Assembly (NCBI GenBank): GCA_900696495.1
Contig: CAADGI010000014.1
Span: 1 to 64,000, forward strand
DNA from: an uncultured Alphaproteobacteria bacterium
GTDB lineage: Bacteria; Pseudomonadota; Alphaproteobacteria; Micavibrionales; Micavibrionaceae
DNA length: 64,000 nucleotides
Direction of reading: 5' to 3'
In this document: positions 1 through 7,923 of the stretch, in pieces
Layout of the letters: the number at the start of each line of letters is the position of its first letter
Position numbering within the stretch: position 1 is the stretch's first letter
Notes under the pieces: model-generated
What the model was told of the DNA's origin: nothing
The model's input: the letters and a program-made list of their open reading frames with translations, nothing else
The model's database searches: none
Position numbers and translations under genes: made by a program

Positions 1-555
1 CGCCGCTTCATCAGTATTAACAACCAATTTTCTATTTTCTACATCATAACCTAGCGGAACCGTACCACCCGTCCACATGCCTTTTCGCTTGCTGGCGGCA
101 ATCTTGTCCCGAATCCGTTCACCAGCGACCTCACGCTCGAATTGTGCAAATGAGAGCAGAACATTCAGGGTCAGGCGACCCATGGAAGTAGTTGTGTTGA
201 AGGATTGTGTGATACTGACGAAGGTAACGCCGTGGGCGTCGAACACCTCTACCAATTTGGCAAAATCCATCAGCGAGCGCGTGAGGCGGTCGATCTTGTA
301 AACGACCACGGTCTGAATTTTCCCTGCCTTGATATCCTCCATCAGGCGCATGAGTGCGGGGCGATCCATATTGCCGCCGGAGAATCCGCCATCGTCGTAC
401 TCATCAAGGACTGGAACCCAGCCTTCAGATTTTTGGCTGGCGATATAATTCAGGCAGGCTTCGCGCTGCGCATCCAAGCTGTTAAATTCCATGTCGAGGC
501 GCTCGTCCGTGGATTTCCGCGTGTAGATAGCGCAGTTTTTGATCATGGGTTTCAT
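1..555 (-). CDS. Serine site-specific recombinase (resolvase/invertase N-terminal domain), 3' end cut by window edge
   Basis: The first 185 residues of a large serine recombinase, which cuts and rejoins DNA through a covalent serine intermediate. The N-terminal catalytic domain is intact: the motif YTRKST carries the nucleophile Ser15, followed by SLDAQ, the YKIDRLTR segment and the conserved FAQFERE...R helix region. The DNA-binding C-terminal part lies outside the window. The start at 555 overlaps the stop of the DUF2924 gene as ATGA, so the two are translationally coupled; an alternative ATG lies at 546. In alphaproteobacteria this gene commonly sits beside DUF2924 in phage-derived cassettes (family knowledge). 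It is probably the integrase or resolvase of this element (inference). Confidence 0.93.
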   Translation of the reverse strand, partial: MKPMIKNCAIYTRKSTDERLDMEFNSLDAQREACLNYIASQKSEGWVPVLDEYDDGGFSGGNMDRPALMRLMEDIKAGKIQTVVVYKIDRLTRSLMDFAKLVEVFDAHGVTFVSITQSFNTTTSMGRLTLNVLLSFAQFEREVAGERIRDKIAASKRKGMWTGGTVPLGYDVENRKLVVNTDEAA

Positions 556-992
556 GCCTGCGCCGCCGCCGCCGTTTTTCGATTGTGTTTTTTTAAGCCG
601 AAGAATACCCAGCCGTTCCATCGTGATCCGGTGATGACGAAGGCAATTTCCGACAGGCTCGTATAAATCCGGCTTTCATATTCAAAGCCGTTTTTAACAA
701 CCAGCACCGTGTGTCTGGTTTCCTTCCAGGTTTTAACAAGCCGGGTGCCGAGCTTGAGGCCGTGGACATCCTCGTCAAAATATCGAGGATTGCGTTTATA
801 GGCTGCTGTAAGCGCTTTTAAACGCTGCTGCAGATCGGGCGGCAGGCCGCCCATCGTCTGCTCGCGGCGTTTATATTCAAGACTCTTAATCAGCATGGTG
901 CGGCCGATTTTTTGATGGGGTTCAATACCCCATGCCCGCGCCCACATTTGACGTAGTTCTGGCAGCGATAAGTCTGTAAAATTTGCGTGCAT
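552..992 (-). CDS. DUF2924 domain protein
   Basis: A 146-residue protein with the hallmarks of DUF2924: an N-terminal LSLPELRQMWARAWG segment and a C-terminal part with tandem short beta elements around GTRLVKTWKETRHTVLV and the SLSEIAFVITGSRWNGWVFFGL motif. This last motif resembles the DNA/RNA-associated 'SxxAxxITGxxWNGxxFFGL' box found in recombinase-linked proteins. No enzymatic function is known. Its coupling to the recombinase (ATGA overlap) suggests an accessory role in recombination or its control (inference). The family assignment rests on motif recognition only. Confidence 0.85.
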   Translation of the reverse strand: MHANFTDLSLPELRQMWARAWGIEPHQKIGRTMLIKSLEYKRREQTMGGLPPDLQQRLKALTAAYKRNPRYFDEDVHGLKLGTRLVKTWKETRHTVLVVKNGFEYESRIYTSLSEIAFVITGSRWNGWVFFGLKKHNRKTAAAAQA

Positions 993-1050
993 GGCGCCTC
1001 CTTTTAAGGGCCATACACGCTTCCTTTCGCTATGAAGTCGAGTAAAAAAG

Positions 1051-2181
1051 CTATTCCTGCTCGAGAAACTCTTGCATCATTTTTTCGCGATCTTCATGCA
1101 TGGTCTCAGCGCGCTGATTTACGCACTCTGCGTAAATCTCAAATTCTTCGGGGGTGAGTTGATTGCGCATATTGTCGGGGCATAAATCCTCACCAATGCC
1201 AAACACCTTTGCCTCGATAAGCTCGGATTCTTGAAATGGAACGAATCCACACATACCACCCGAGCTAGTGCGAGCATCCCAGAATTCACCCTCTCTGTAA
1301 GGGGTAACCCACACACAGCCTTCTCCCACCGACCCAAACCGCGGCTTATATAAACCCTGCAGATATTGGTAGGCGAAGGCGTATCCGCCGATAGATGTCA
1401 GAATTTCAAGAAGCTGTTCGCGAGACTCTCGAGATTGATGCAAGGCTTCACCTTTTTCGCGCGCGTAGGTACGCCCCTGCGGTAAGTTCCAAACCTCATT
1501 CTCAAAGGCAATGGCCGACATATTAATCAGTTCCCACCCCTCATTTTTGGCCAAGAGGTGAGCGGTCAGATCCTGCTCGTGCAGGCGCTGCATCACAAGG
1601 ATAATCACGCCGGATTTTTTATTGTTCAGGCGCTGCAGGATATTCTGGTCGAACTGGTCATTTAATCGCTGTCGTTCACAATCATTCTGGGCGTCCATGG
1701 CGCTGATGGGGTCGTCGATGATGATATAATCAGCACCAAGCCCTGTCAGACGATCATGGACCGTCATGTATTGCCGCCCACCGCCAAAGCTGGTCATAAA
1801 CCGCTTCGGATGCTCCTTGACTATTGTATGAGAAAAAATAGAGCGATATCTCGGGCTGGTCATCAGCTGTAGGCAGGATTCATGCAGATTCTGGCCCAGT
1901 GTATTGCCATGATGAAGGTAGAGCAGCTTTTTATAAGGGTCGCGCCCCAGAATCCAGGCAGGCAACACGATGCTCGTATAAAAAGATTTCAACATTCGCG
2001 GCGGCAGGTTGATGATCAGGCGCCGTGTCTCCCCGCGCTCGGCCCTAGTCAGCGCCTCGGCCAAGACGGACAGGTGCCAGTTATCCTGAAATTCAGTGCG
2101 GGGATAGAGCGCCTGAAATGAAAAGCGAGCAAAGCTTTCCAGATCATGGCGATACATATTTTTAATCAGATCAGTGGTCAT
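1051..2181 (-). CDS. Phage terminase large subunit-like ATPase, apparently lacking the nuclease domain
   Basis: About 376 residues. The ATPase core of a phage DNA-packaging terminase is clear: an LIINLPPRMLKS Walker-A-like loop, a YIIIDDP Walker B, and the QRLHEQDLTAHLL region that follows in the TIGR01630/COG5362 type. These proteins normally continue for another 120 or more residues with an RNase H-like nuclease. Here the chain goes from AYQYLQGLYKPRFG into a short, acidic, unfamiliar tail, so the nuclease appears lost or replaced. I chose the start at 2181 because GGGAG precedes it by 8 bases; an upstream ATG at 2199 is possible. No capsid or portal genes are visible nearby. Confidence 0.82.
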   Translation of the reverse strand: MTTDLIKNMYRHDLESFARFSFQALYPRTEFQDNWHLSVLAEALTRAERGETRRLIINLPPRMLKSFYTSIVLPAWILGRDPYKKLLYLHHGNTLGQNLHESCLQLMTSPRYRSIFSHTIVKEHPKRFMTSFGGGRQYMTVHDRLTGLGADYIIIDDPISAMDAQNDCERQRLNDQFDQNILQRLNNKKSGVIILVMQRLHEQDLTAHLLAKNEGWELINMSAIAFENEVWNLPQGRTYAREKGEALHQSRESREQLLEILTSIGGYAFAYQYLQGLYKPRFGSVGEGCVWVTPYREGEFWDARTSSGGMCGFVPFQESELIEAKVFGIGEDLCPDNMRNQLTPEEFEIYAECVNQRAETMHEDREKMMQEFLEQE

Positions 2182-2560
2182 TTTTTTCGCTCCCGTCATC
2201 GTTAAAATTTCTCAACAGCGTTCTGAGCGCCTTTTCATCCTCGGGCAGGATTTCGAATTCCGGCGCATCATCAGCCATCGACAGCAAAGGTATTGCCAAT
2301 CGCATCATGCGCGGGTCTTTGTTGATAGCGCCGTTAATGATCTGTTCCAGCAACAGCTGACGCTTTGTAACGTAGACTTTTTTACCGCCGATAGTTACCG
2401 GAACCCGCGAGCTCAGGATTGTTTTTACCTCTTCCTGCAGTGTCGTGTTCTTTTTGGGCTTGCCCTTGGGATTACCGGACACACCCGGCTGAAACCGGGT
2501 GTGCTTTGGCGGTTTTTTGTAGCCGACTTCATAGTCGGGATTGTTGCGCTCATCGGTCAT
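2171..2560 (-). CDS. DUF5681 domain protein, small-terminase-like
   Basis: A 129-residue protein opening with the signature of DUF5681: a basic Gly/Pro-rich stretch (GYKKPPKHTRFQPGVSGNPKG, about residues 13-33) followed by a helical region. DUF5681 genes regularly lie directly in front of terminase large-subunit genes, as here, where the reading frames overlap. That suggests a small-terminase or DNA-recognition role (inference; no function has been established for the family as far as I know). It ends in a polar tail with no other recognisable motif. Confidence 0.8.
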   Translation of the reverse strand: MTDERNNPDYEVGYKKPPKHTRFQPGVSGNPKGKPKKNTTLQEEVKTILSSRVPVTIGGKKVYVTKRQLLLEQIINGAINKDPRMMRLAIPLLSMADDAPEFEILPEDEKALRTLLRNFNDDGSEKNDH

Positions 2561-2563
2561 GGA

Positions 2564-3913
2564 TTACGCCTCCTGCGCTAATTGGTTGAAGGTTTTACCG
2601 GTTTCAGCATGGACGGCGTCCCGTCCCGTCAGGCCCTGCCAGCGGCGCACAATGACATCGCAGTATTTGGGTTCGAGCTCGATACAGCGCGCCTTGCGCC
2701 CGGACTTTTCACAAGCGATCAGGGTTGAGCCTGAGCCCGCGAACGGGTCAAGGACGATGTGCCCCCGGCGGGTGCAGTCTTTTATGGCATCGGCGATCAT
2801 GATCACGGGCTTTACGGTCGGATGCATTTTAAGATCGTCTTGGTTACCGAAGCTGTTGACGCCGCGGTAATCCCAGACGTTGGTGCGATATCGTCCGTGT
2901 TTTCCGAGCTCGATGGTATTGAGGTGAGATGCCGTGCCATTTTTAAACACCGCAACGAATTCATGCTTGCTGCGGTAAAATGAACCCATGCCGGCATTAT
3001 CCTTGTTCCACACGCAAAGGTTTTTCAAGGAGTTGAATTTCTGGCGTCCGGCGCAGAGGAGTTCGTATAGATGTCTCCAGTCCATGCAGACGTAGTGAAG
3101 AGACCCGTCGCGGCTGAATTCAGCCATCAGGGCAAAGACGGCCATAAGGAAGCTGATGAATTCATCCTCGGACATCTCGCCGCTGGCCATGGCAAACTCG
3201 TCGTGCTTGATTTTACCTGCACCGCAGACATGGCCATCAATTTTTACATTGTAAGGCGGATCGGTGAAGCACATATGAGCGACCTCGGACAGCATCAGCG
3301 CTTTATAAGTCTGCGATACCCGGGAATCCCCGCAGATCAGGCGGTGATCATCTAAAATCCAGATATCGCCCGGCTTTGTGATGATCGCCGTTTCGTCAAC
3401 GGGTGGGACATCATTAGCTGGGTCATTATCGACCGGCTCATCCTGGGCGGCATCGGTAACCAGCAGGTCGATCTCTGCTGTTTCAAATCCGATAAGCTCC
3501 AGTTCGAATTCAGGATCAAGGTTGATCAGCTCTTTGATCTCGATTTTCAGCAGGGTTTCATCATACCCTGTGTTCATCGTGAGTTGGTTGTCCGCCAGGC
3601 GGTAGGCCTTTATCTCCGCGGGCGTCAAATTTTCAACTTTAATGACCGGCACTTTTTTAAGACCGATTAGCTTTGCCGCCTCCCAGCGGCCATGCCCGGC
3701 AATAATCTCGAATTTATCATCAACGATGATCGGATTGAGAAACCCGAACCGCTGAATGCTTGCCGCAATCTGATGCACCTGCTTTTGCGGATGCTTTTTT
3801 GCGTTGTTGGCGTAGGGTTCAAGGGCATTTATATCGACATAATCCACCTGATGGATATGTTCTTTGCTACCTTTTTCAGAGCGGTCAGCTGGCTCTTGAT
3901 TTCCATGCGTCAT
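2564..3913 (-). CDS. ParB-like domain fused to DNA (N4-cytosine/N6-adenine) methyltransferase
   Basis: 449 residues. An N-terminal ParB/Srx-type nuclease-fold domain (about residues 22-110, with the box AGHGRWEAAK) is followed by an N6/N4 methyltransferase with DPPY at about 218-221 (catalytic motif IV) and LDPFAGSGST (SAM-binding motif I) near residue 400. Catalytic motif before SAM motif is the beta-class order. It probably methylates the element's own DNA or hemimethylated host sites (inference). I took the start at 3913 because AAGGAGG sits 5-6 bases upstream; an extension to 3991 lacks such a site. It is 3 bases upstream of the DUF5681 gene, so the cassette is one operon. No cognate restriction gene is next to it. 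Confidence 0.9.
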   Translation of the reverse strand: MTHGNQEPADRSEKGSKEHIHQVDYVDINALEPYANNAKKHPQKQVHQIAASIQRFGFLNPIIVDDKFEIIAGHGRWEAAKLIGLKKVPVIKVENLTPAEIKAYRLADNQLTMNTGYDETLLKIEIKELINLDPEFELELIGFETAEIDLLVTDAAQDEPVDNDPANDVPPVDETAIITKPGDIWILDDHRLICGDSRVSQTYKALMLSEVAHMCFTDPPYNVKIDGHVCGAGKIKHDEFAMASGEMSEDEFISFLMAVFALMAEFSRDGSLHYVCMDWRHLYELLCAGRQKFNSLKNLCVWNKDNAGMGSFYRSKHEFVAVFKNGTASHLNTIELGKHGRYRTNVWDYRGVNSFGNQDDLKMHPTVKPVIMIADAIKDCTRRGHIVLDPFAGSGSTLIACEKSGRKARCIELEPKYCDVIVRRWQGLTGRDAVHAETGKTFNQLAQEA

Positions 3914-4254
3914 GGAAGCCTCCTTAATGTAGGGGCTGGAAATCTTGCGCTTTTCAGATTTGACTGCTTCGAGGCGCGCGACATCCAGCACTGGTTAAAA
4001 TTTCAGTGATTTGGATATCGGCGCTTTATGGGCTGACCTTAGCGAGTAAGGCACTTAACGTTAGCTTTTAGAGAACTACCACGTTTTCAGTTCTCACCGA
4101 TCTGGCCCCGGACTGTCACCGGCTTATGGGCACCTCTACCAGACATGGCTATTTTACCGCATTTTGAAAATTCGCTACAAGCCTAAACTTGCAATAAATT
4201 ATTGAAATGTATCAGTGTGTTGCAGAATAAATGCCTGTGAAGCTGTTGAGAGGA
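3914..4254. other. Non-coding stretch between methylase operon and GIY-YIG gene
   Basis: 341 bases with no convincing gene on either strand. It probably holds the promoter of the methylase-DUF5681-terminase-DUF2924-recombinase operon (listed separately) and a small hairpin (CCTTA-GCGAG-TAAGG, 4037-4051). The remainder shows no recognisable feature. Confidence 0.5.
4151..4180 (-). promoter_or_regulatory. Candidate sigma70 promoter for the phage-cassette operon
   Basis: On the minus strand TTGTAG (4180-4175) and TAAAAT (4156-4151) are separated by 18 bases and point towards the methylase gene, whose start lies about 240 bases downstream. It is the best promoter-like pair in this gap. The assignment is by pattern only. 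Confidence 0.35.
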
Positions 4255-5061
4255 TCAGTTTTTATTAAGCCCGTGGGCGCGTGACCCCAGCTTTTGTTTA
4301 TAGAGTTTTTCTATCGCCACAATTTCGCGCGGCGTCAGATTACTCGGCAGACTTTGCAGTACCGAAAATTTAAAATGACGATGATAAAGAGGGTCGTTCT
4401 GATGCAGGGCGATCAACTCTTTGTTCCCGCCGGTGCCGTTCACGGCATAATCGCACCAGCGCTGCCAGATCCCATTATTGCCGCAGGCCGAGCCGATATA
4501 TTGATGGCCTGTTTTATTATCGAGGATCATATACACGCCATTCACTGCCGATAAGTGATGCCGCCACTCATAATTAGCATCCGGATTTCGCACCAGTGTT
4601 CTCATCTCATCGAATTCAAGAACAAAGCTCAAAAGCCCAGGAAAATTTCCAATAAATCCCCGCGGGAGAATTTCAATTACTTCCTTCGGCTGCCGATCAT
4701 ACCACTGATGCCATGAGATCGCATTGTTACCCCAATCAATCACGAGCCGATCAACCAGATCCTCGAATTCGGGAACCGCATCCAGTTCATAATAAAATTT
4801 TCCATTTCGAATTTTGCTCTTGCCCACTTTGAAGACACCGACAAAGCGAGAACGCTTACGTTCATCGCCGATAAAGGAGACGATAAAATCACATCCCTTA
4901 AAAATATCTTTTGCCTGTTCTTTTTGATATTCCAACAGCGCTTTCCGGTCTTTCACGATGTGGAGATACTGTTCCCGGCTATCTTTGTGGCGAACCAGCT
5001 TGGCCTTTTTCCCTTCCAGCATCAGTGATTGAGAATTTAAAATTTGCCGTAATGTAATCAC
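4255..5061 (-). CDS. GIY-YIG nuclease-domain protein with unknown N-terminal domain
   Basis: 268 residues from a GTG start at 5061, chosen because AGGA lies 8 bases upstream and because this start leaves the operator free; a longer frame to 5172 would overlap the neighbouring regulator. The last ~95 residues form a GIY-YIG nuclease module (GVYMI ... HQYIGSA ... W.RW.DY, and a C-terminal conserved Glu in AIEKLYKQKLGS). The first ~170 residues, rich in charged and aromatic residues, match no family I recognise. GIY-YIG proteins cut DNA in homing, restriction and repair. The divergent XRE repressor gene suggests tight control of a potentially toxic or defensive nuclease (inference). Confidence 0.78.
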   Translation of the reverse strand: MITLRQILNSQSLMLEGKKAKLVRHKDSREQYLHIVKDRKALLEYQKEQAKDIFKGCDFIVSFIGDERKRSRFVGVFKVGKSKIRNGKFYYELDAVPEFEDLVDRLVIDWGNNAISWHQWYDRQPKEVIEILPRGFIGNFPGLLSFVLEFDEMRTLVRNPDANYEWRHHLSAVNGVYMILDNKTGHQYIGSACGNNGIWQRWCDYAVNGTGGNKELIALHQNDPLYHRHFKFSVLQSLPSNLTPREIVAIEKLYKQKLGSRAHGLNKN

Positions 5062-5074
5062 AATAAATATCCTA

Positions 5075-5093
5075 TTTTGGGATAATCCTAAAA
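5075..5093. promoter_or_regulatory. Palindromic operator candidate between GIY-YIG and XRE genes
   Basis: TTTTGGGAT-A-ATCCTAAAA is an inverted repeat with 9-base arms and one mismatch, placed 14 bases in front of the GIY-YIG start codon. Related GGGAT/ATCC half-sites flank it (ATCC at 5069-5072, CGGGAT at 5094-5099). This arrangement fits an XRE-type repressor binding site that would control both divergent genes (inference). Confidence 0.5.
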
Positions 5094-5142
5094 CGGGATT
5101 AGCTCTTAATGCGCACAACATCAACTGAAAAATGCGCATACT

Positions 5143-5373
5143 TTGAAAAAGTCTATTTATTCCGAGAAACATAAGAAACTCTGTAGCCTCCTAGTCGAAG
5201 CTCGCAAAAAGGCAGGATTAACGCAGCAGGATCTAGCCAATCAAATTGGCCGTCAGCAATCGTTTATTGCAAAATACGAAGGTGGCGAGCGGCGGTTGGA
5301 CCTTATCGAATTAATAGAAATTTCGCGGAATCTTAAACTTGAGATCAGTTCATTGATATCCAAGCTTAAATAA
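5143..5373 (+). CDS. XRE-family helix-turn-helix transcriptional regulator
   Basis: A 76-residue single-domain regulator. The five-helix XRE/Cro-C1 fold is apparent: RKKAGLTQQDLANQIGRQQSFIAKYEGGERRLDLIELIEIS, with recognition helix QQSFIAKYE. The start codon appears to be TTG at 5143, since no in-frame ATG precedes it after the stop at 5107. It is divergent from the GIY-YIG gene and close to the palindrome at 5075-5093, so autoregulation plus repression of the nuclease gene is likely (inference). Confidence 0.88.
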   Translation: MKKSIYSEKHKKLCSLLVEARKKAGLTQQDLANQIGRQQSFIAKYEGGERRLDLIELIEISRNLKLEISSLISKLK

Positions 5374-5476
5374 GCTTAATATGTTTTCATATTATATTTA
5401 CAGTTCTTATAAAAATTCTAGCATAGCATTATAAAGAATGGTTTAGCAGGTATGCGCTATGCGCCATAGAGAGCCT

Positions 5477-5490
5477 TTGATCTAAATCAA
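5477..5490. promoter_or_regulatory. FNR/Dnr-type box (CTAA spacer) upstream of the 54-residue ORF and moeB
   Basis: TTGATCTAAATCAA, a perfect match to the FNR-family palindrome TTGAT-N4-ATCAA, lies 55 bases before the ATG of a small gene and heads the moeB unit. The same 14 bases, spacer included, recur at 11377 and 25794. The binding protein could be either Crp/Fnr homologue in this window (inference). Confidence 0.8.
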
Positions 5491-5545
5491 TTTCTTTTTC
5501 CTTTTCTTATGCTCTCATAACTTTACAGCTACCAAGGAGAAAACC

Positions 5546-5710
5546 ATGTGCGCACTAGCCTTGAAAAAAGCCCCCATCATCGCTGACAAAGATCCTGAGT
5601 TAATAGATCTTTGCTCCGAGACAGATTATTCGCAAAGAATGTTTAACTACAGGGATTTGCCCCGGCTTTTAATGAAGGAAGAGATGTCCTGTAACGCGGC
5701 AACGGATTGA
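5546..5710 (+). CDS. Small 54-residue protein of unknown function under an FNR-type box
   Basis: An ATG preceded by a strong AAGGAG (8 bases upstream) opens a 54-codon frame ending with TGA at 5710. The product starts MCALALKKAPIIADKD and ends EEMSCNAATD. It has three cysteines (residues 2, 22, 49), no membrane segment and no family I recognise. The FNR-type box upstream and the moeB gene 43 bases downstream suggest anaerobic expression together with molybdenum-cofactor genes. A short hairpin (AAGCATT-GTAAAA-AATGCTT, 5713-5732) separates it from moeB. That it is a real gene rests on the ribosome-binding site and position only. Confidence 0.6.
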   Translation: MCALALKKAPIIADKDPELIDLCSETDYSQRMFNYRDLPRLLMKEEMSCNAATD

Positions 5711-5753
5711 TAAAGCATTGTAAAAAATGCTTCTACGGCTTTATATATAAGGC

Positions 5754-6827
5754 ATGACAAAAAACAGCCGTTATGACCGCCAAACCGTCTTGCCGGAAAT
5801 CGGCGCCGAAGGGCAAAAGAAGCTATCTTTCGCCTCTGTTCTTTGCATCGGCGCAGGCGGGCTGGGCTGCCCGGCCCTGCTGTATCTTACGGCGGCGGGC
5901 GTGGGGCGCATCGGGATTGTCGATTTCGACACCGTGGATGAAACCAACCTGCAGCGGCAGGTGCTTTTCACCATGGATCAACTGGGCCGGAACAAGGCCG
6001 AAGCGGCAAAAAAGCAATTAAAAGCCCTGAATCCTGAAATTTCCATCGAGGCGAACCCGGTCGAACTGACCGATAAAAATGCCGAGAGCCTGTTTAAAAA
6101 TTATGACGTCATTATCGACGGCACCGACAATTTTGCCGCCAAATTCCTGATTAACGACGCCGCGGTCAAATGCCGCAAACCTTTTATATATGGCTCTATC
6201 CTTGGCTTTGACGGCCAGCTTTCGGTGTTCGGAGCTGAAGGCGGCCCCTGTTATCGCTGCCTGTTCCCGGAAGTGCCGAAAGGCCATGTGCCCAATTGTG
6301 CGGAAGCGGGCGTCATCGGCGCCGTCGCCGGCATAATCGGAGCCGCGCAGGCGATGGAAGCCATCAAAATCATTATCGGCCATGAAAGTTTCCGCCCGCT
6401 GACCGGCAAGGTGTGGATTGTCGACCTGCGCACCCTGGAAAACCGTCTTCTTTTGCTGACCAAAAATCCGGATTGCCCCGTCTGCTCCAAATCAAGGAAA
6501 GATATTCATTTGCAATATTCGTCTCCGGTTTGCGGATTCATCCCGGAAGTGACACCTGAACAGGTGCAACAAAACAAAACCGCCCTGATTATCGATGTCC
6601 GGGAACGGGAGGAATGGGATGCAGGCCATATCGAAAGCGCACAACATGTCCCGCTTTCAGCCTTGGCTCAGGGCGATATCCCGGAACTACCCCCGGACTG
6701 CGATATCATCCTGCATTGCCAGAAAGGAAAGCGCGGCCTGCAGGCGGCGCAAATCCTGCGAGCACAAGGTTATCTGAATGTCAGTAATATGGCTGGCGGC
6801 TATGAAGCCTGGCTGAAATGCTCCTAA
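5754..6827 (+). CDS. moeB: MoeB/ThiF-type adenylyltransferase with C-terminal rhodanese domain
   Basis: 357 residues. The N-terminal ~245 residues form an E1-like enzyme that adenylates the C-terminal Gly-Gly of MoaD: Rossmann loop GAGGLGCPALLYLTAAGVG, the NLQRQ segment, DGTDNF, and two zinc CxxC pairs (CYRC, CPVC). A rhodanese domain follows (about 265-357) with an active-site loop CQKGKRG, so the protein could also supply the sulfur. The neighbouring moaD (ending GG) makes molybdopterin synthesis its likely job, though such fusions may also serve ThiS. It follows the 54-residue ORF and overlaps the convergent TauE gene by 4 bases. Confidence 0.9.
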   Translation: MTKNSRYDRQTVLPEIGAEGQKKLSFASVLCIGAGGLGCPALLYLTAAGVGRIGIVDFDTVDETNLQRQVLFTMDQLGRNKAEAAKKQLKALNPEISIEANPVELTDKNAESLFKNYDVIIDGTDNFAAKFLINDAAVKCRKPFIYGSILGFDGQLSVFGAEGGPCYRCLFPEVPKGHVPNCAEAGVIGAVAGIIGAAQAMEAIKIIIGHESFRPLTGKVWIVDLRTLENRLLLLTKNPDCPVCSKSRKDIHLQYSSPVCGFIPEVTPEQVQQNKTALIIDVREREEWDAGHIESAQHVPLSALAQGDIPELPPDCDIILHCQKGKRGLQAAQILRAQGYLNVSNMAGGYEAWLKCS

Positions 6828-7588
6828 AAAACCATCCCGTGCCAGCGCAGGAGAAGCCGCCCTGCCACGTACAAAATCAAAAAGGCGGTTAAAACGCGCA
6901 GCATGTCGGGATTTAAGCGTACGGCCCCCATATAAGAACCGATCTGCCCGCCGGCCAAAACGGCGGGAAATAATATCCAGTAAGGCGCTATGCTCGCCAA
7001 AAGCTGCATATCGCCGAGCTTCATTGTCTGTCCGGCCAGTCCGGCAATGGAATTGACAAGAATGAAAACGCTGCATGTTGCAGCTATTTTTTTAGCATTG
7101 TCCCATCGAAGGAGATGAAGAACCGGCGCAAGAAAAATTCCGCCGCCAATGCCGACAAGACCTGCAAGCAGGCCAAGAATTATTCCAACAACGGGAGAGA
7201 AAAATTTCCAATTGTAAACTGGCAATTTTTCAAGAGTTATTTCATCAGTCTTTTTAAAGAGCATGCGCAGGCCCGCCGCCAGAAGAGACACGCCTAAAAG
7301 ACCGACAAACATTGTTTCAGAAATTTTCAGATATCCCCCAAGCCACGCTGCGGGCACAGAGGTTATTATCCAGGGATAAATCCGCTTAATTTCAACATGG
7401 CCGGCCCGCGCAAACCTGTATGTTCCGCCACAAGCGACAATCAGGTTACAGAGAAGGGCAATCGTCGGCAGGATACGATAATCTGTTTCCGCTAGAACCA
7501 GCAGGGCGTTATAAGTCGATCCTCCCGCAAAGCCGACAGATGCGTAAAGAATCGCCGTGACAAAAAAGGAGAACGGCAGCCATATCAT
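6824..7588 (-). CDS. Sulfite exporter TauE/SafE family membrane protein
   Basis: A 254-residue, multi-pass membrane protein (about eight hydrophobic segments) with two internally related halves, each containing a Gly-rich turn: VGFAGGSTYNALLVL near the N-terminus and LLAGLVGIGGGIFLAPVL near residue 150. This is typical of TauE/SafE (DUF81) permeases for sulfur oxyanions or other organic anions; the substrate is not evident. It is the last gene of the molybdenum-cofactor operon, overlapping the preceding gene as ATGA. A role in sulfur balance during cofactor sulfuration is conceivable (inference). Confidence 0.85.
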   Translation of the reverse strand: MIWLPFSFFVTAILYASVGFAGGSTYNALLVLAETDYRILPTIALLCNLIVACGGTYRFARAGHVEIKRIYPWIITSVPAAWLGGYLKISETMFVGLLGVSLLAAGLRMLFKKTDEITLEKLPVYNWKFFSPVVGIILGLLAGLVGIGGGIFLAPVLHLLRWDNAKKIAATCSVFILVNSIAGLAGQTMKLGDMQLLASIAPYWILFPAVLAGGQIGSYMGAVRLNPDMLRVLTAFLILYVAGRLLLRWHGMVF

Positions 7589-7923
7589 CGCGCAAGAGCT
7601 TTCCGGCTGTCGGCGCGCAGATCTACTTGAAGACTGATAGAAAGATCCCCTGCCTGTTGTTGCAACCCTGCTCGGCTGCGCCCCATATCCGCAAGATCCC
7701 GGACCTTAGAGAAAGGAATAAGGAGATTGAGATAAACTTCATTTCCGTCAAGCGCGAGCCGCGCCTCCATCGCATCTCCACGTCCCTGAGGGTTGATCGT
7801 AACCACCAGGGTTTTGTTCAGGATAGGCGTTTTCAGGTGAAGAAACTGCCTCGCCATGAGCTTGTTGAGCTCTTCTTCCGTAATTTTAAATCGCAAGTTT
7901 CTATCTTCTATTTTGACATTCAT
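7585..7923 (-). CDS. Conserved-looking protein of unknown function in the moa operon
   Basis: 112 residues from the ATG at 7923, which overlaps the mobA stop as ATGA; its own end overlaps the TauE start the same way. The sequence starts MNVKIEDRNLRFKITEEELNKL and alternates polar and hydrophobic residues, which suggests a beta-rich soluble fold. There is no signal peptide, membrane segment or cysteine pair. I recognise no family. Translational coupling on both sides shows it is a genuine operon member, so a link to molybdenum-cofactor supply or sulfur-oxyanion export is likely (inference). Confidence 0.75.
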   Translation of the reverse strand: MNVKIEDRNLRFKITEEELNKLMARQFLHLKTPILNKTLVVTINPQGRGDAMEARLALDGNEVYLNLLIPFSKVRDLADMGRSRAGLQQQAGDLSISLQVDLRADSRKALAR

